Shown piece by piece: positions 50,501 to 63,785 of a DNA stretch of 64,000 bases. Source of the stretch: Alviniconcha marisindica (lineage: Eukaryota; Mollusca; Gastropoda; Provannidae); the NCBI GenBank assembly GCA_018857735.1, contig JABMCL010000480.1:614501-678500 (forward strand). The letters run 5' to 3'. The notes beneath the pieces were generated by a model. The model was not told where the DNA came from. It was given only the letters and a program-made list of their open reading frames with translations, and did not search any database. How positions within the stretch are numbered: position 1 is the stretch's first letter; every line of letters starts with the position of its first letter. The translations under genes and the position numbers were made by a program.

Positions 50501-51146
50501 AGTATATTATGCAAGTGACATGTTGAGCAAGCTGATGAAATCTAAAGCATACGTGCTTCTTGAAGTTCTTCGTTCTCCAGGCTTGTGTAATAACAAGTTC
50601 TTGGTTTAAGGAGTCGTTTTGGTGGAGACCGGGACTTAAACCCCAGGTTTGGGAGAGCGAGGGGCTCAGCGGTTTCTGTGCGCTAAACTTTGGGTACGCG
50701 GTCACCACCTTGGGCAGGGCGGAGACTCAGTGATGAAATACAACTGTGCCCACACTATTTCACTTTCAGTCGCTGGGTCGAGTCAGCGACGTAGGCCTAA
50801 TGTTTTAGAGTGACATGCCACTCGGTTCTGACAGTTCTGGCGGCGGTCTGGTATTGTTTCTAAATGTTTGTAGTATAGTTATATCGCCCCGCTTCGCATA
50901 CCCCCCCTCCCCCCCCCTTCCTCTTCCCCATCCCCAAATGATGAATACCGGCTTACTTACTGTGGCATCCTGTCCGGAATGGTGTGCGATCAGTCGTTCT
51001 CCTCCTGGGTGCTTTTTGGCCCATCTCGTTACGTTGTACACGCAACCGTCTATCACCAACCAACGGTCAGTTTTTGTCGTGTGCTTTCTAATTTCCTCCC
51101 AGCCAAAAGCCGGCATGGGAGATGCTTCTTTTTCGTCTTTGCACAT
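39485..51146 (-). CDS. front-end fatty acyl desaturase (FADS2-like, cytochrome b5 fusion)
   Basis: ER-membrane enzyme that inserts a double bond between an existing one and the carboxyl end of an acyl-CoA, using electrons delivered through its own cytochrome b5 domain; used in long-chain polyunsaturated fatty-acid synthesis. Exons in coding order: 50961-51146, 49607-49702, 47699-47896, 46390-46491, 45367-45492, 44082-44151, 42781-42857, 42501-42598, 41144-41320, 39762-39887, 39485-39533 (1305 nt, 434 aa; vertebrate FADS2 is 444). The heme motif HPGG is at 46-49; histidine boxes are HDFGH (168-172), HYLHH (205-209) and QIEHH (373-377), with Q as the first residue of box 3 as in front-end desaturases. 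Hydrophobic membrane spans are encoded by exons 3, 7 and 8. The C-terminus is [15 protein letters not shown]. Regioselectivity (delta-5, -6 or -8) cannot be read from these motifs. No break or missing residue is seen. It is convergent with RPS9. Confidence 0.95.
39957..39981. repeat. poly-C tract in desaturase intron 10
   Basis: C-rich run with one A, about 70 bp upstream of exon 10 on the coding strand, where it reads as poly-G before the acceptor. Confidence 0.85.
43088..43135 (+). repeat. dispersed repeat family, copy 4
   Basis: GTTGGGCGTAACATCAACAG + AGACCACATACAGTCTATTA, the most diverged copy; in desaturase intron 6. Confidence 0.4.
44420..44695 (-). repeat. dispersed repeat family, long copy 5 (minus orientation)
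   Basis: Reverse complement of the copy at 55897-56075 over TCAGATGTC...CATATTAGGGACAAGCT, CCGAAGCATGGTTCAATA and CAGCTCCTGAACTATG. It lies in desaturase intron 5 and has no intact ORF. Confidence 0.7.
47229..47307. repeat. GA microsatellite in desaturase intron 3
   Basis: Pure (AG)n run of about 78 bp. A second, interrupted GA array lies at 47448-47578, with AAGACAAGAGAGAG repeats at its right end. Confidence 0.95.
47448..47578. repeat. compound GA array in desaturase intron 3
   Basis: (AG)n with a phase break at 47481 and a terminal three-copy AGAAGACAAGAG motif. It lies about 120 bp from exon 3; in coding orientation it is a CT-rich tract after the exon 3 donor. Confidence 0.95.
47917..48000. 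repeat. AAT-tailed dispersed repeat fragment
   Basis: (AAT)n followed by AATTTGTAAAGCGCCTACCC and AAAGCGCTGAACAAGCATAC. A related AATAATAATGGATACTTAGA + GTGCCTAGCC-type fragment is at 14842 in ERCC6 intron 7. Likely a short retroelement end. Confidence 0.5.
48520..48962. repeat. diverged ~150-bp repeat, about three units
   Basis: Units carry CACTGTGACCTTGACCTTGA, a central CTGG-TCATGATGAT-CA-CAC-AT core, CCAAGTTTG-TT-CAAAAG and AGTTCAGA-GATACTG. Repeats built on GTGACCTTGACCTT are common in molluscan DNA, by recall. It lies in desaturase intron 2. Confidence 0.65.
49982..50009. repeat. poly-C tract in desaturase intron 1
   Basis: 28 or so consecutive C bases. Length uncertain in any assembly. 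Confidence 0.9.
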
Positions 51147-51430
51147 CCTAAGAGCGGTAGCGTACTGTCACTCACTCTCAGAGTCAATGAGTTTTCTCCC
51201 AGACAAAAGTGCTTTATAAACAGCTGCAGTCAAAAACGACGGTGAAAACAACAATTCAAAATTAACCACGTTCTTGTTTTATGTTCACATAATTTAGAGG
51301 TAGATCGTGTCTGCCACACGCACTGTCAGTCGCCGGCATCTGTGCTTTGCTGGCAAATGTGATTCGTCCTTCACCCCGTTTAAAGATGCATGACCCCGAT
51401 CGTCAGACGATCACGACCAATCAGAAAAAC
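51147..51430 (-). promoter_or_regulatory. desaturase 5' UTR and promoter region
   Basis: Sequence directly upstream of the ATG at 51146 on the minus strand. A CCAAT motif on the plus strand (GACCAATCAG, about 51416) reads as inverted CCAAT for the gene, about 270 bp upstream. No TATA box is obvious. The transcription start is not determined. Confidence 0.35.
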
Positions 51431-52606
51431 ACAAAGTAAGTCGCGTGCGTGAGGAAAGGCTGGCGATAGCGGCTGCTAGGGCAACGGGCAGTGCCTGTTT
51501 TCTTATGGCAACACCGATTGGCTGTGTTTGCAAGCAGCGCAATATTTGCCGAGGGCTAGTTTCGTTTCCTTTTGCGAATATAATATTATATGCACATGCA
51601 CCCCCCCCTCCACCCCGCCCACCGCCAGGTCCTCAGCAAAAGGCCAGTATAACTTCTACCGGGTAGGGGGAAAAAACAGAAGGAAAAAAAAGGGGGGGGG
51701 GGGGGGGAAGTAAGAAGAAAAAAATCAGTTAAACAGAAAAAGAAAAAGATCTGTGTGAATGCATAGAGCAGTAGTGGGAAGACTACAAAACCGTGACAAA
51801 CGAAAAATCGACCCGCACGGGTACGTCTGACTGACGGCATGCATAGTGATTACCGTGGCCACGACCGGAAGAAAACTGAAATTACCACTCACTGACTTAG
51901 CGCGGCCACGCGGGTAGTGTAACTATGATGACAGTCAATATATCACCATTAAAAAATAAACTTTTAGTTTCAGCCACCCGACTAGTGATAGATTCTGCCG
52001 GGCCAGACTGTATGACCACAGACATTGAATAATATTCACCCGGCAGGCATGTATAGCCATCAGTTTACACTACGTTCGGTTAGTGGTTACAGCAGCGGCA
52101 TAATGTACAGGTCAGTCGTAGTCGCTACGGCCCATGGACTCTACAGTGTTTTATATAATCATGATTAAGCCTCTTCAGTCTGAGTCAGTTGACTGAGATA
52201 CCGGGCGTTGCTGCCGAAAAACTCAGAACGACAAAAGTTAACTGAACTAACGCCGTGACAAATAAAACTGAATAGCTTACTGTGGATCTTGCCGGGTGAA
52301 ATTGCACAGCCGGATCAATGATTACATGTTTACACTGTAGGCCTAAATGATTCTGGACTTATATAAAGTCTAGTCTGACCCGGCTAAGGTGAAACTAGGG
52401 CGAATTCATACAACAAAACGGATTTGATCGGTTTAGTGTAATACTTGGGGCGTTGAATCTATCCATCCTCATACATATAATTATATACACGTGGATATGG
52501 GCACCTCGCATAGAGCGAAATCACGGTAAATTCGCGGACAATTGTCTGCGTGCGCGTAGCAGTGTGAGTGTCGCGTATGTGCGTTCGTGCCGGTATGTGT
52601 GACGTG

Positions 52607-52654
<48 letters not shown>

Positions 52655-52676
52655 CTCTGTAAGTCAAACAGGCTGG

Positions 52677-52748
<72 letters not shown>

Positions 52749-54335
52749 AAGTTTATTTTACGAGGGTAGTGGAGAAGACTCGCGGTCATTTTAAATCCAG
52801 CCCTTGCCCATCGGGGAAACTACTATTAACTAAGGATACAATGAGCTACAGTATGTTGAGTACATGTATATTCATACAAACCATGTTGAAATGGACACCA
52901 GTAAACCGAGAAACAAGAGAGAGAGTGAGAGAGTGTAAAACGTATCAAACGTGGTTTACGTGCGCAAGGTGCGGGGTCGTTTCAAGTGTTGATAACAGTC
53001 CCTAATCTATGAAAGTGCCAACACGTGATATAGTTAAAAAGACCGACGAACGTGATCGCAAGTAGGACTGCAGAAAGTGCATTTGGTGACCTCGAGAAAA
53101 GCGGCTACATTATTTTTATTCACTAAACACTAGCGAGCGATTATTCGGTTTTCGGCCTGAGGAAACCACTGGCTAGACATAGAACACTTAAAGAGCCATA
53201 CACACACGCACAGACACACGCACACGGACTAGCATTTTTATGCCATACACACACACACTTATGCCACACACACACACACACACAAGAAAAACGTTGAATG
53301 AAACGGTGTTGTGTATTTATTGAAGAATTAGTTGGGTTTCATTGTTCTTTTGGTTCTGTATACGTTTGTTGATGCTATTGTTTTGTATTCTGCACCTCAG
53401 TGCTTACATTAGGTGTAGGCGCTTTATAAATACTCTTTTACATTACATTACATGCACGACACTACACATCACACACACACACACACACATACCCCCCCAC
53501 ACACACACAGAAAAACATACAGCTGTCAGCAAGTCATGACAAACCACTTCAGAGGACCTGTACCCAGCGCATGTTGTCAGTACTCAGCATGCAAGTGTGA
53601 ACATTCACTCACTGATTTGACAAATACATGTAATGTGTCCTCTGTTTTGCCCATGCATAGCTTATGGTGCTTTTTTTCTGTCTTAAAAAAAGAAAAGAAA
53701 AAAGAAAGTTGACAGTAACCCTCTCCCCCCCCCCCCAATCCAAACAACAACACCACCAAAATACCTCCTTTTATGTGCCTAAGATACCATAAGTCACAGT
53801 GCTGCTGTCAGTACTTGCTCGCTTAGCTTGGACTTGTTCTCTTCCCCCCATCATCAAACAGTCTTGGGTTATGACTCACACTTGCATATACTGTTGTCCT
53901 TAGCTCTTACAACACAAAGAATCAAGTAAACAAATACAACAGCAGAGAATGCAAGCAAAGAGAAACAATATTTTCCATGTAAAAGCACAACACACTCTCA
54001 AAATCTGCCACCTTCCAGGAATTTGACTAGCGTGTGTGTGTATGTGCATGTGTGTGTAAAGGATACAAGAGACAACAAAAGACACTGACTTCTGCATATT
54101 GCCACACCATTCCCAACCCTCACCCTAATGATGATTTTCACAATGGACTTAGAGAACTTTTAAGGATTGGCACAGTAACCATAATTACAATCATTCTCAT
54201 CATCATTGCCAAAGAGACAGCACACATGTTAACAAATTATGTAACTTACATCACACATGACACAAACATCACAATAGGCAATTAAAGTTATCACTACCTC
54301 TACACAATGAAACCCCTAGCGACACAAGTCAGTGC
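51431..54335. other. intergenic stretch between the desaturase start and TEFM end
   Basis: Contains simple repeats (poly-G near 51690, CA runs near 53165-53285 and 53460-53515) and otherwise unique AT/GC-mixed sequence. No gene recognised on either strand; a TTTATT at about 53316 could serve as TEFM polyadenylation signal but is distant. Confidence 0.55.
52607..52744. repeat. adjacent GT and GA microsatellites
   Basis: (GT)n at 52607-52651 and (GA)n at 52680-52744 separated by unique sequence, upstream of the desaturase. Confidence 0.95.
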
Positions 54336-57310
54336 TCAAAATTGTAAAGAATGAGTCCTGAGCACGACAAGCTTGTAGAAAGCCACAGCCAGGAGCAGGC
54401 AGTTGGTGAGGCGCTCCTGCCCCAGGGATTTTTCACACAGAAACTGTTCCCAGAGGGGCTGACTCACGTCCACGTCCGCCACCAGACTCTCTGGCCCTTG
54501 CTCTCCCCAGTGGCTACGCTGCAGCTCTTGCACAATGTGCTGCCCGCTCACCCTCTCTCCTCCCACTGCCAGCTTGAAGAAGCGCATCACCGAGTTTGGT
54601 TTTAGAAAGTACGTTGTGTGCTGGCCGGAGGTGGCAAGGTCAGGGTTGAGCAAGGTCACCAACATGGCCTCGAGGATGCGCACATTGGTGAGGTAGGGGA
54701 CGACCCGCAGGCTTGTGTAGCGGTAGATTTTGCTTTCCATCACGTACACCTCTGCTTTGGGAAGCCGCTCGACAACTTGGAGGAGCTGAAAATGTACAGG
54801 CATGTGCAAATGTGATAATCTTTCCCTGGATTTCCATCTGCACCACTGAAACTGAACTTCAAACGCTACAACTTGCACAGTCATTCTGTCTTCTCACAAT
54901 TCACCTTATTTTCACAGCAGTACTCAGAGGAGACTGTCAAGTCTCATAGGTGGACTGTTGCATACCAGTGTCTCTTTAACACTTGGTGGGGCATTTTTAA
55001 GAAAAATACTTTGTTTCCAATGAAATTTTGATCTCTTCCTCCCATTAGACACACCATATTTTGAGAATCTGACTAGCCGCATAAAGTTTTATATATATAT
55101 ATATATATATATATTTATTTATTTATTTTTAATATTTTTATTTTTATTTTTTGAGTTTTTGATTACAGTATGGCCTTTGCAAAGACCCAGTCAGCATACC
55201 AGCTCAGCTAACTCACATGGACTGAAAAACAACAACAACAAAAAACACAAACAACAACCTCACATGGACTGATTGAGAATTGGACAGACATGCTGCCTAC
55301 TGTGAAGGCAAACAGTGGAAATAATCCAGTATTTGTTAGCACAAAATGGGCAGCTTTAGAGTGGAAACTGCTGATTAGCTGAGAATTCTCATGCCTAACT
55401 GAGGCAAATTATTGGTTAACACAATTACAGGCTAGAAAGTAACTGTAACTGTAGGCAAAGCAGGATCCTCTGGAAAGAAACTCCATTGACTTGATTAAGA
55501 TGAAATTCTACTTCAGATTCAGCCAAACATTATATCCCTATTGTACTTGTAATGTCCAACTAGCAGATGAAATAATATTAATCAGTGTTATCTCCCCTAT
55601 AATGATATTGCACATGCACCACTACTAAGCAACTTTGTATACACCAAACATGCGCAGTGACAATAACGGTAAATGCACACCATGACACAGAGTTGCAACT
55701 GAATGAGCTGGTGCAAGACACCAAAACCTTGATGGTGCAGGACACCAAAGTACTCTTTACATGTATTTCCGTGTTTGTTAAATTTTAAAGACAAGTGTTT
55801 AACAGGATAATTTGGTGACCTGTACATGTGACTGCATGGTTTCCACAGGCTGTTTTGGTTTTGCAGTTCGGCAGTTCTTGGATTTCAATATTAGGTAGGT
55901 AGTGTTGCTTAATGACCTCAGATGTCAGTTGACATATTAGGGACAAGCTGAGACCAATGCCGAAGCATGGTTCAATATAGCTTTACGTCCACGGAAACCA
56001 GAAGGCTTGGTAGGATGGACAGCCCAGGAAAGCCACCTCAACTCTCACACAGCTCCTGAACTATGATTTCAATATTATTATTGATTGTCTTTATGAGTAT
56101 TATTCTCCACTCTCAAGCAGGCTCATTGCACTTTTGTCACATGTGATTCCGAATGAGTGACTGTAGCCTTTTTATAGCCTGTTTTGAATAGCCACAAAAG
56201 TGGTGTACTTACAGTGCTATTTGGTTGTTACATGGCTGATGCCACATGATAATGCTGCCATCTTGGCACATGTTCTGTGTTCACCATACAACCATGCACC
56301 AGTTTACAGTGTCACTTCATTCAAAGTCACATACATTGGGTGCATGTGTGTTTAGCTGTAAACTGCCACCTGCACTTCTGGCAGATTGACTAGGTCCTTT
56401 TATGTGCTACTGTAGTAACATGGGGGGTGGAATGGATACTGAAAAAAGAAAGAAAAAAGAGTCAGCACAGAAAGTTGACCCTGGAGAAGAAAATTCTCAC
56501 TCTGCTCCTGCCAGGGCTTAAACCAGAGTCATTTCAATCATGAGTCCAGCACTCTACCACTGAGCTACCTGGTCCCCATCAGCTTTATAGGGTATCTTCA
56601 TATGGTAACTGCAGGACGATGCTGGCATACTGTGAGAAAAACTCTGTCTGAGACTGATTGGCAAGTAGGGAAAATTAGCAGATGACTTACATTCAAAACA
56701 GAAAAATTGACTGTCCTTTAAACTGTCCTCAAACTCTCCAGTGGTTGAAACTATCAAATCCACAATAAAACTAGCATATATATCTATCTATATCTATATA
56801 TATAATACAAATGTGTAAAGCTTGATGAAGGTTGGAAGTTATCACCTAATGCCTGAAAAAATACCAACATTATTTCTGAAGTAGAAATCTGTTGAATATA
56901 GATCTATCTCCCTTAAATAATCATAAACAATACATACACATCAGCAGTGTTTTTTTTATCAAATGATATGCCAGGGCTGTCACAAAGTTATAATATTCAA
57001 CCTCAAAATTAGATAAAACAATGAACATCTTTTGCAAATGTGTAATGTATGTATACATGCGTGTATACTGGGTTTATTCTAACCTCCCAGCTCTGAATGT
57101 CCTTACCTTGTCTAAGAACTGCACATGGTCAACCCGCTGAAAAGGTTTGTCGAAGAGTGGAAGTGCATCCCAGGCCTGAAGGTCTAAATCCCGGGACATC
57201 TGGGCGAAGGCCACACAGTCTGCATGCAGCTCCAAAGCAACCAGAGATGACAGATTCTATGGACAAAAAACAAAAAAGCCCCATTGATTAGATACTATAG
57301 ATAGTGAGAC

Positions 57311-57376
<66 letters not shown>

Positions 57377-60006
57377 GTTGATGTGTGTGTCCATGTATGC
57401 ATACATGCATGTGAGTATGTGTGCGTGTGTGTGTATAATGTGTGATTTCATTTTTTCATGCATGCATTACTGCATGAGTATGTGAGTTCATGTGTGCATG
57501 TGACAGAAAGATGTGGGGAGGACCCTTTCAACAGTACCATTTTCATTTAAAAAAGTCCAGGATCTCTAGTAAGTAGTAGTAAGTTACAAAAAAATGTCCC
57601 TGCAATAAGCCGTAAAATCAACTAAACAATCAAAATCTGTCAGCTGTATTAGTTGGAAAAGTTGATTAGCACTACCAGATCAGTCTGATTAGGAATGTTC
57701 AGCAAGATAAAAAAAGAAAAGAAAAGAAAAAAGCAAAAAAGTCAGAAAATAATGATCACCTTAAATCAAATGAAATTATCCCCAAGAACTTGCACAGCAA
57801 TGACTAATATACACATGCGCACACTGTACCTGTTGAAGGACGTCGGGTAAAGGTGGGCTAGGCCTGACAGTTTCCATGTCCAGTTTCTCTCTCAGCTTTT
57901 GCACAGCTGTGTAATCCAGGCCTTTCATGGTGCTACACAGCTTCTGCAAGCCTAGAATACCCACCCCAGGTACCCGGAGAATCTCTGACAATGTACCAAA
58001 GTTGCCATTCCTTTCTCTGTATCTGATGATAGCAAGAGCTTTCTGGTGGCTCAGCTGTTTAGTAAACTGGAGCTCTTCTGGGCTGCATTTGTTGAAGCAT
58101 TCCAAGATCCGCTGCCTTTCATTTTCGCTGAACATTTCATCAAGCACATGTTTTGATGTCTGAGATGGTTTTGTTGACAAGGACTGAACAGCTCTTCTGA
58201 TGAGAGACTGAAACAACCAAGAAGTAAACAAATTCTGAATGTACAACACTACAGTTGCATATCTATCTATATATATACTAATCACATACCACACACATAA
58301 ACCACACAGACACATGCCAAAACTCAAAAAGCCAAATGCCATTATCTTTTTTTCTGATTCACAGTACAACAAGCCTAGTCATGTAATTCTGGGATGTCAT
58401 CTAACTGAACTATCATCTCAAAGGAATGTCAGCCCAAAGGGATGTCATCTTAGTGGCATCATCCAAATGGCCATCTTCCCACTGAAATTCATCTTATTCT
58501 TAGTGAAATGACACACCTCAGCCTACCTTGGTCAGTCTCAGTGTGAGAACATGTTGCTGAAAAAGCTCAGGTGATGTTATCCAAGTGAGGCTGTATACTA
58601 TATCATTACAGACTGGACAACGTGTTTTGTTTCATTTTATAAAAATTTGCAGACATATAATAATATGCCCATTACACGTGCCAGTCTATTGAAAATTATA
58701 AGGCACCAAAAACATAAGAAAGATTCACAAAGGACAAAGGACTCCAAACTGCTGTTTACCTCAGATCCAAAGAGGACTTGAAATACACTATATCTATCTA
58801 TCTATCTATATCTATCTATATATCTATCTATATCGATATATATATTTATTATAACTTTTTCAGTTTTTTTTAAGATGATCAATTTGATAATTAAAACAAG
58901 ACACACAAGCAGTAAATACAGATGATACTGAAGGAGCCAATGATAAGCCTCATGGCTTATGGCCTGATACCACTGACAATAGTGACAAAGGAGCTGGTGA
59001 CAAAGATGACAAGATAATGGCAACTGGTGGCTCAAAGCTAAAAGCTGACTATGATCAAGTGTTCTCACCCCTGGGAAACTCACTAACTGTTATGTGGTAC
59101 TGGTAGGCTTTGTGACTGCCTGAGATTTTTCTCAAGAGTCAAATTTAAGCAAAGACTTTACAAAACTTTTTCATAAATAACTATAAACCGAGGTACCCTA
59201 TGTGTACATTTTGTATGTTCCAAGCAAAGTAGGAATTTGCTCAACAGTTGATTCCATTATTGAGCTGGAAATTCAAAAAATGGATGCCAATACCAGAAGT
59301 AGAACTGAGCTGCTCAGTTCCAAAGCAACAAAACACTGATTGGCAAAAACCCAAGCAATCCAGCCTCTGGCCCATGTGTGTAACTTTGTCTTTTTTGACA
59401 GAACTCATGCACACCTCCAAACCTGCCAAGCAGAGAAGCTCGGCATTATTCATCCCCACCCCTTGAAATAACTACCACTGTTATTAAATGTGTCATATAT
59501 CTGCAGAACGTAACATAAAATTTAAGAATGGGAAACATTCCAACTTTGCACACAGTGCAACTGCGGAATTGCGCAGGCAATTCGGGTGATTCCAGAACTG
59601 GCGCTCATTTTAGGAATGCCCATTCTGAGTTGCTCAATTCCGGCTTTACGAGGAACATATAATTTATACACATGCATACAAAAAGGTCACATAATAATAC
59701 TAATACTAGTAATAGGAACGTTAAAGATCCTGTAGTCCGTGTCAGAGAGCGATGGTTTATAGAAATATTAAAATAATCCAGCATGCACTCAAAGTGTTAG
59801 AATCTTCGCGTTGAAGCTGGACGGAAAAAGAAGAAGACTCGGTTCCAACAATGACATTGAAAATTGACAGCTCAACAAATGTTCAGTACAAATGTTCTGT
59901 TGGGCTGACCCGGAGCAAGGCAATGATTGTTCTTTATGCTCAGTCGAAAATGAATATAGATACTTACTGTGTTGAAGGAGTGAACCTTACGTATGGCAGC
60001 TGCCAT
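54336..60006 (-). CDS. TEFM: mitochondrial transcription elongation factor TEFM
   Basis: Processivity factor for mitochondrial RNA polymerase. Exons in coding order: 59968-60006, 57830-58207, 57107-57256, 54336-54785 (1017 nt, 338 aa plus TGA; human 360). All junctions are phase 0. Exon 1 encodes MAAAIRKVHSFNT and stops at a perfect donor (ACA|GTAAGT); joined to SLIRRAVQSLSTKPSQTSK it forms a basic, Ser/Thr-rich, acid-free mitochondrial presequence. A helix-hairpin-helix follows at about 66-103 (AIIRYRERNGNFGTLSEILR, VPGVGILGLQKL), then the RNase H-like fold from about residue 140, with VERLPKAEVYVMES, RILEAMLVTLLN and the C-terminal LLLAVAFYKLVVL. These line up in order with human TEFM (e.g. 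IISKMPKADFYVLE, HIMEAMLYALLN, LLQAIAFYELAVF). Exon 1 is inferred from phase, donor and presequence composition; the other exons are firm. Confidence 0.88.
55090..55140. repeat. AT/ATTT-rich simple repeat in TEFM intron 3
   Basis: (TA)n followed by TTTA repeats and T-rich sequence. Confidence 0.85.
55897..56075 (+). repeat. dispersed repeat family, long copy 6
   Basis: GTTGCTTAATGACCTCAGATG, GACATATTAGGGACAAGCT, CGAAGCATGGTTCAATATAG, TTTACGTCCACGGAAACCAG and CACACAGCTCCTGAACTATG; inverted partner of 44420-44695. In TEFM intron 3. Confidence 0.75.
56440..56577 (-). mobile_element. tRNA-derived SINE
   Basis: On the minus strand GGGGACCAGG is followed by an A box TAGCTCAGTGGTAGAGTGC (about 56550-56567) and a B box GGTTTAAGCCC (56514-56524), with tRNA-like spacing. 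A non-tRNA body follows (GAGAATTTTCTTCTCCAGGG + TCAACTTTCTGTGCTGACTC) and then a T/C-rich end. The head is too altered to be a working tRNA: anticodon-arm pairing is poor. In TEFM intron 3, same strand as the gene. Confidence 0.8.
57314..57376. repeat. GT microsatellite in TEFM intron 2
   Basis: Pure (GT)n of about 62 bp near exon 3 of TEFM; on the coding strand it is a CA run after the acceptor side of the intron. Confidence 0.95.
58790..58845. repeat. TATC tetranucleotide repeat in TEFM intron 1
   Basis: Interrupted (TATC)n with TATA segments. A similar short run is at 56776-56803. Confidence 0.85.
59667..59822. repeat. SINE-like dispersed repeat, second copy (TEFM intron 1)
   Basis: GTTAAAGATCCTGTAGTCC + GTGTCAGAG, TTATAGAAATATTAAAATAA + TCCAGCATGCACTCAAAGTG; partner of 23282-23415. 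Confidence 0.7.
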
Positions 60007-61249
60007 ACTTCTTGGGATGATTTTGAAAAACGCAAAACAAAAGTCAACTTCGGGTTTTCCTTCAACTTTCTCTTTCGTATGCCACACAGGAAGCGGAAAT
60101 ATTTGAAACCTTAATCTCTAAATGGAAACGAAACGAGAAACAACAAATGAAATACTAACAACGAATACACAGTGTATACTTTTAAAACTGAACGTAAGCT
60201 AATTTTCTAATACCGCAGTACCTCGTTTTTACCTTGTTTACTGCAGCAGGAAAAAAAAATCGCATATTATGCATGATGTAAGGGAAGCAGTCACCAAAGT
60301 CCGACAGCGAAAGCAATCTTGTTCTCTCCCATGAAGGCGTATCTAACGTGGTCTAAATCACATTTACTACTACTACTACTAATCTCATCATCATCATCAT
60401 AACTTATAATTATCTGTTGGTCTAAATATATTTATTTCATAGACTAATGTCAGATACAGGTTGGCTACTAAGTTCAGTATATAAATCTACCCCCCCATAC
60501 ACACTCAGTTGTTTCTGGCAAGGCTTTAGAAATATGGTGAGACCGAATAGCGTCAGTCGACCCCAAACTCACACTGACAATGCGCATTCACTCCTGATCT
60601 CATCGTCAGTCTTTTGGCAGATCAGTAACTCCGAAACTGGAACTAAACTGACTCTCAGAAAATCCAAAACTAAAACCAGCGATGACGGGGAAGTCGATGA
60701 CTAAACTTCCATTCGGCCACTGACGTTGACTACCCGTCTGGCAGTACGTACTGAACTAAATTTGACATAAAGCGGCAGCATCACACGGCCGAGTGTAGAT
60801 TCAGTCCAACGCTGAGCACACTGCTGACCGCAGAAATCTGAAATACTTTCTGTGACAGAGAAAAGACCTCAGTTTCAGTTTGAACGCGTATCAGTGTGGC
60901 CAAGTTGCTCCGGCCGTGGCTCACAGATGCTGTCTCAAGTTGTGCACAGAAACTGAACTCAAGTCAGTTACAGACTTGAAACGGAGTTGAAAACCATCGA
61001 CCGCGGCTTTGAATGTTAGTGTAAGCATATGGCTTTGCGAACACCACCTACTGAAAGTGCCAGAATAATCATCAACATGATTGTGGGCATCCAAGGAAAG
61101 AAGAAGATGACAGCGTCAAAAGCGGAGTCAATGGGTTGCTTACTTCGTCTTACCGGCTTCAGCGGCTGCGAATTCACGTTCTTTGGACTGACTAACGACT
61201 GATGTGTGTACACCATGGAGTATATCATCATTTCCAGGTCTTCTCGTCG
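60007..61249. promoter_or_regulatory. TEFM upstream region
   Basis: Contains more CpG-bearing unique sequence than the surrounding introns and no microsatellite. It lies between the TEFM ATG (minus) and a weak first-exon candidate on the plus strand, so it could be a shared promoter. No core promoter element is clear. Confidence 0.35.
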
Positions 61250-61324
61250 ATGCTCAGTAGTGAAGCAGAACTGGTTCGGATTACACGTAAAATTAGGCTG
61301 TCACAGGACTGCGTGAACATGACG
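61250..61324 (+). CDS. candidate first coding exon of an unknown gene (weak)
   Basis: ATG at 61250 opens 25 codons, MLSSEAELVRITRKIRLSQD + CVNMT, ending exactly at a consensus donor (ACG|GTAAGT). I do not recognise the peptide. The rest would lie beyond the satellite, outside the window. A chance ORF before a chance GTAAGT is quite possible. Confidence 0.2.
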
Positions 61325-61628
61325 GTAAGTAACTTAGACTGAATGAAAAACTTAGACTGAGAAACTTACAAAAAATAACGCTGCTTAACTGTTTAAAATT
61401 GAGCTTCATTACATTTCTACACGGCTGGTGTTTTCTACACCGAAATAGCAGTTAGAGTCATCTGGGCAACTCAAAGGACCGCGAGCACTTTTCGTCTAAC
61501 GGGTAGAACTTGGCAAAAATGACAACAAGAAAACAACCACAACAAGAAAACAACCACAACAAACAAACAAAAAAGCGACACAAAACAAAGCACACAAAGA
61601 AGCAAAGGAAAACAATGACAAAACAAGT

Positions 61629-62007
<379 letters not shown>

Positions 62008-62115
62008 AGACGACCAGTTGACCAGAACTAACAATAAAACGCACGCGTTGAAAACAATCTGTTTTATTGCAACATAATTATACAGTGAACACTGCTTTTT
62101 TTTTCTTTTCTTTTT

Positions 62116-63785
<1,670 letters not shown>

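Noticed and set aside
56505..56577. Functional tRNA gene
   Set aside because: A and B boxes are present but the arms do not pair as a tRNA, and a SINE body follows.
59851..60114. 87-codon open frame on the plus strand
   Set aside because: Antisense shadow of TEFM exon 1 and its leader.
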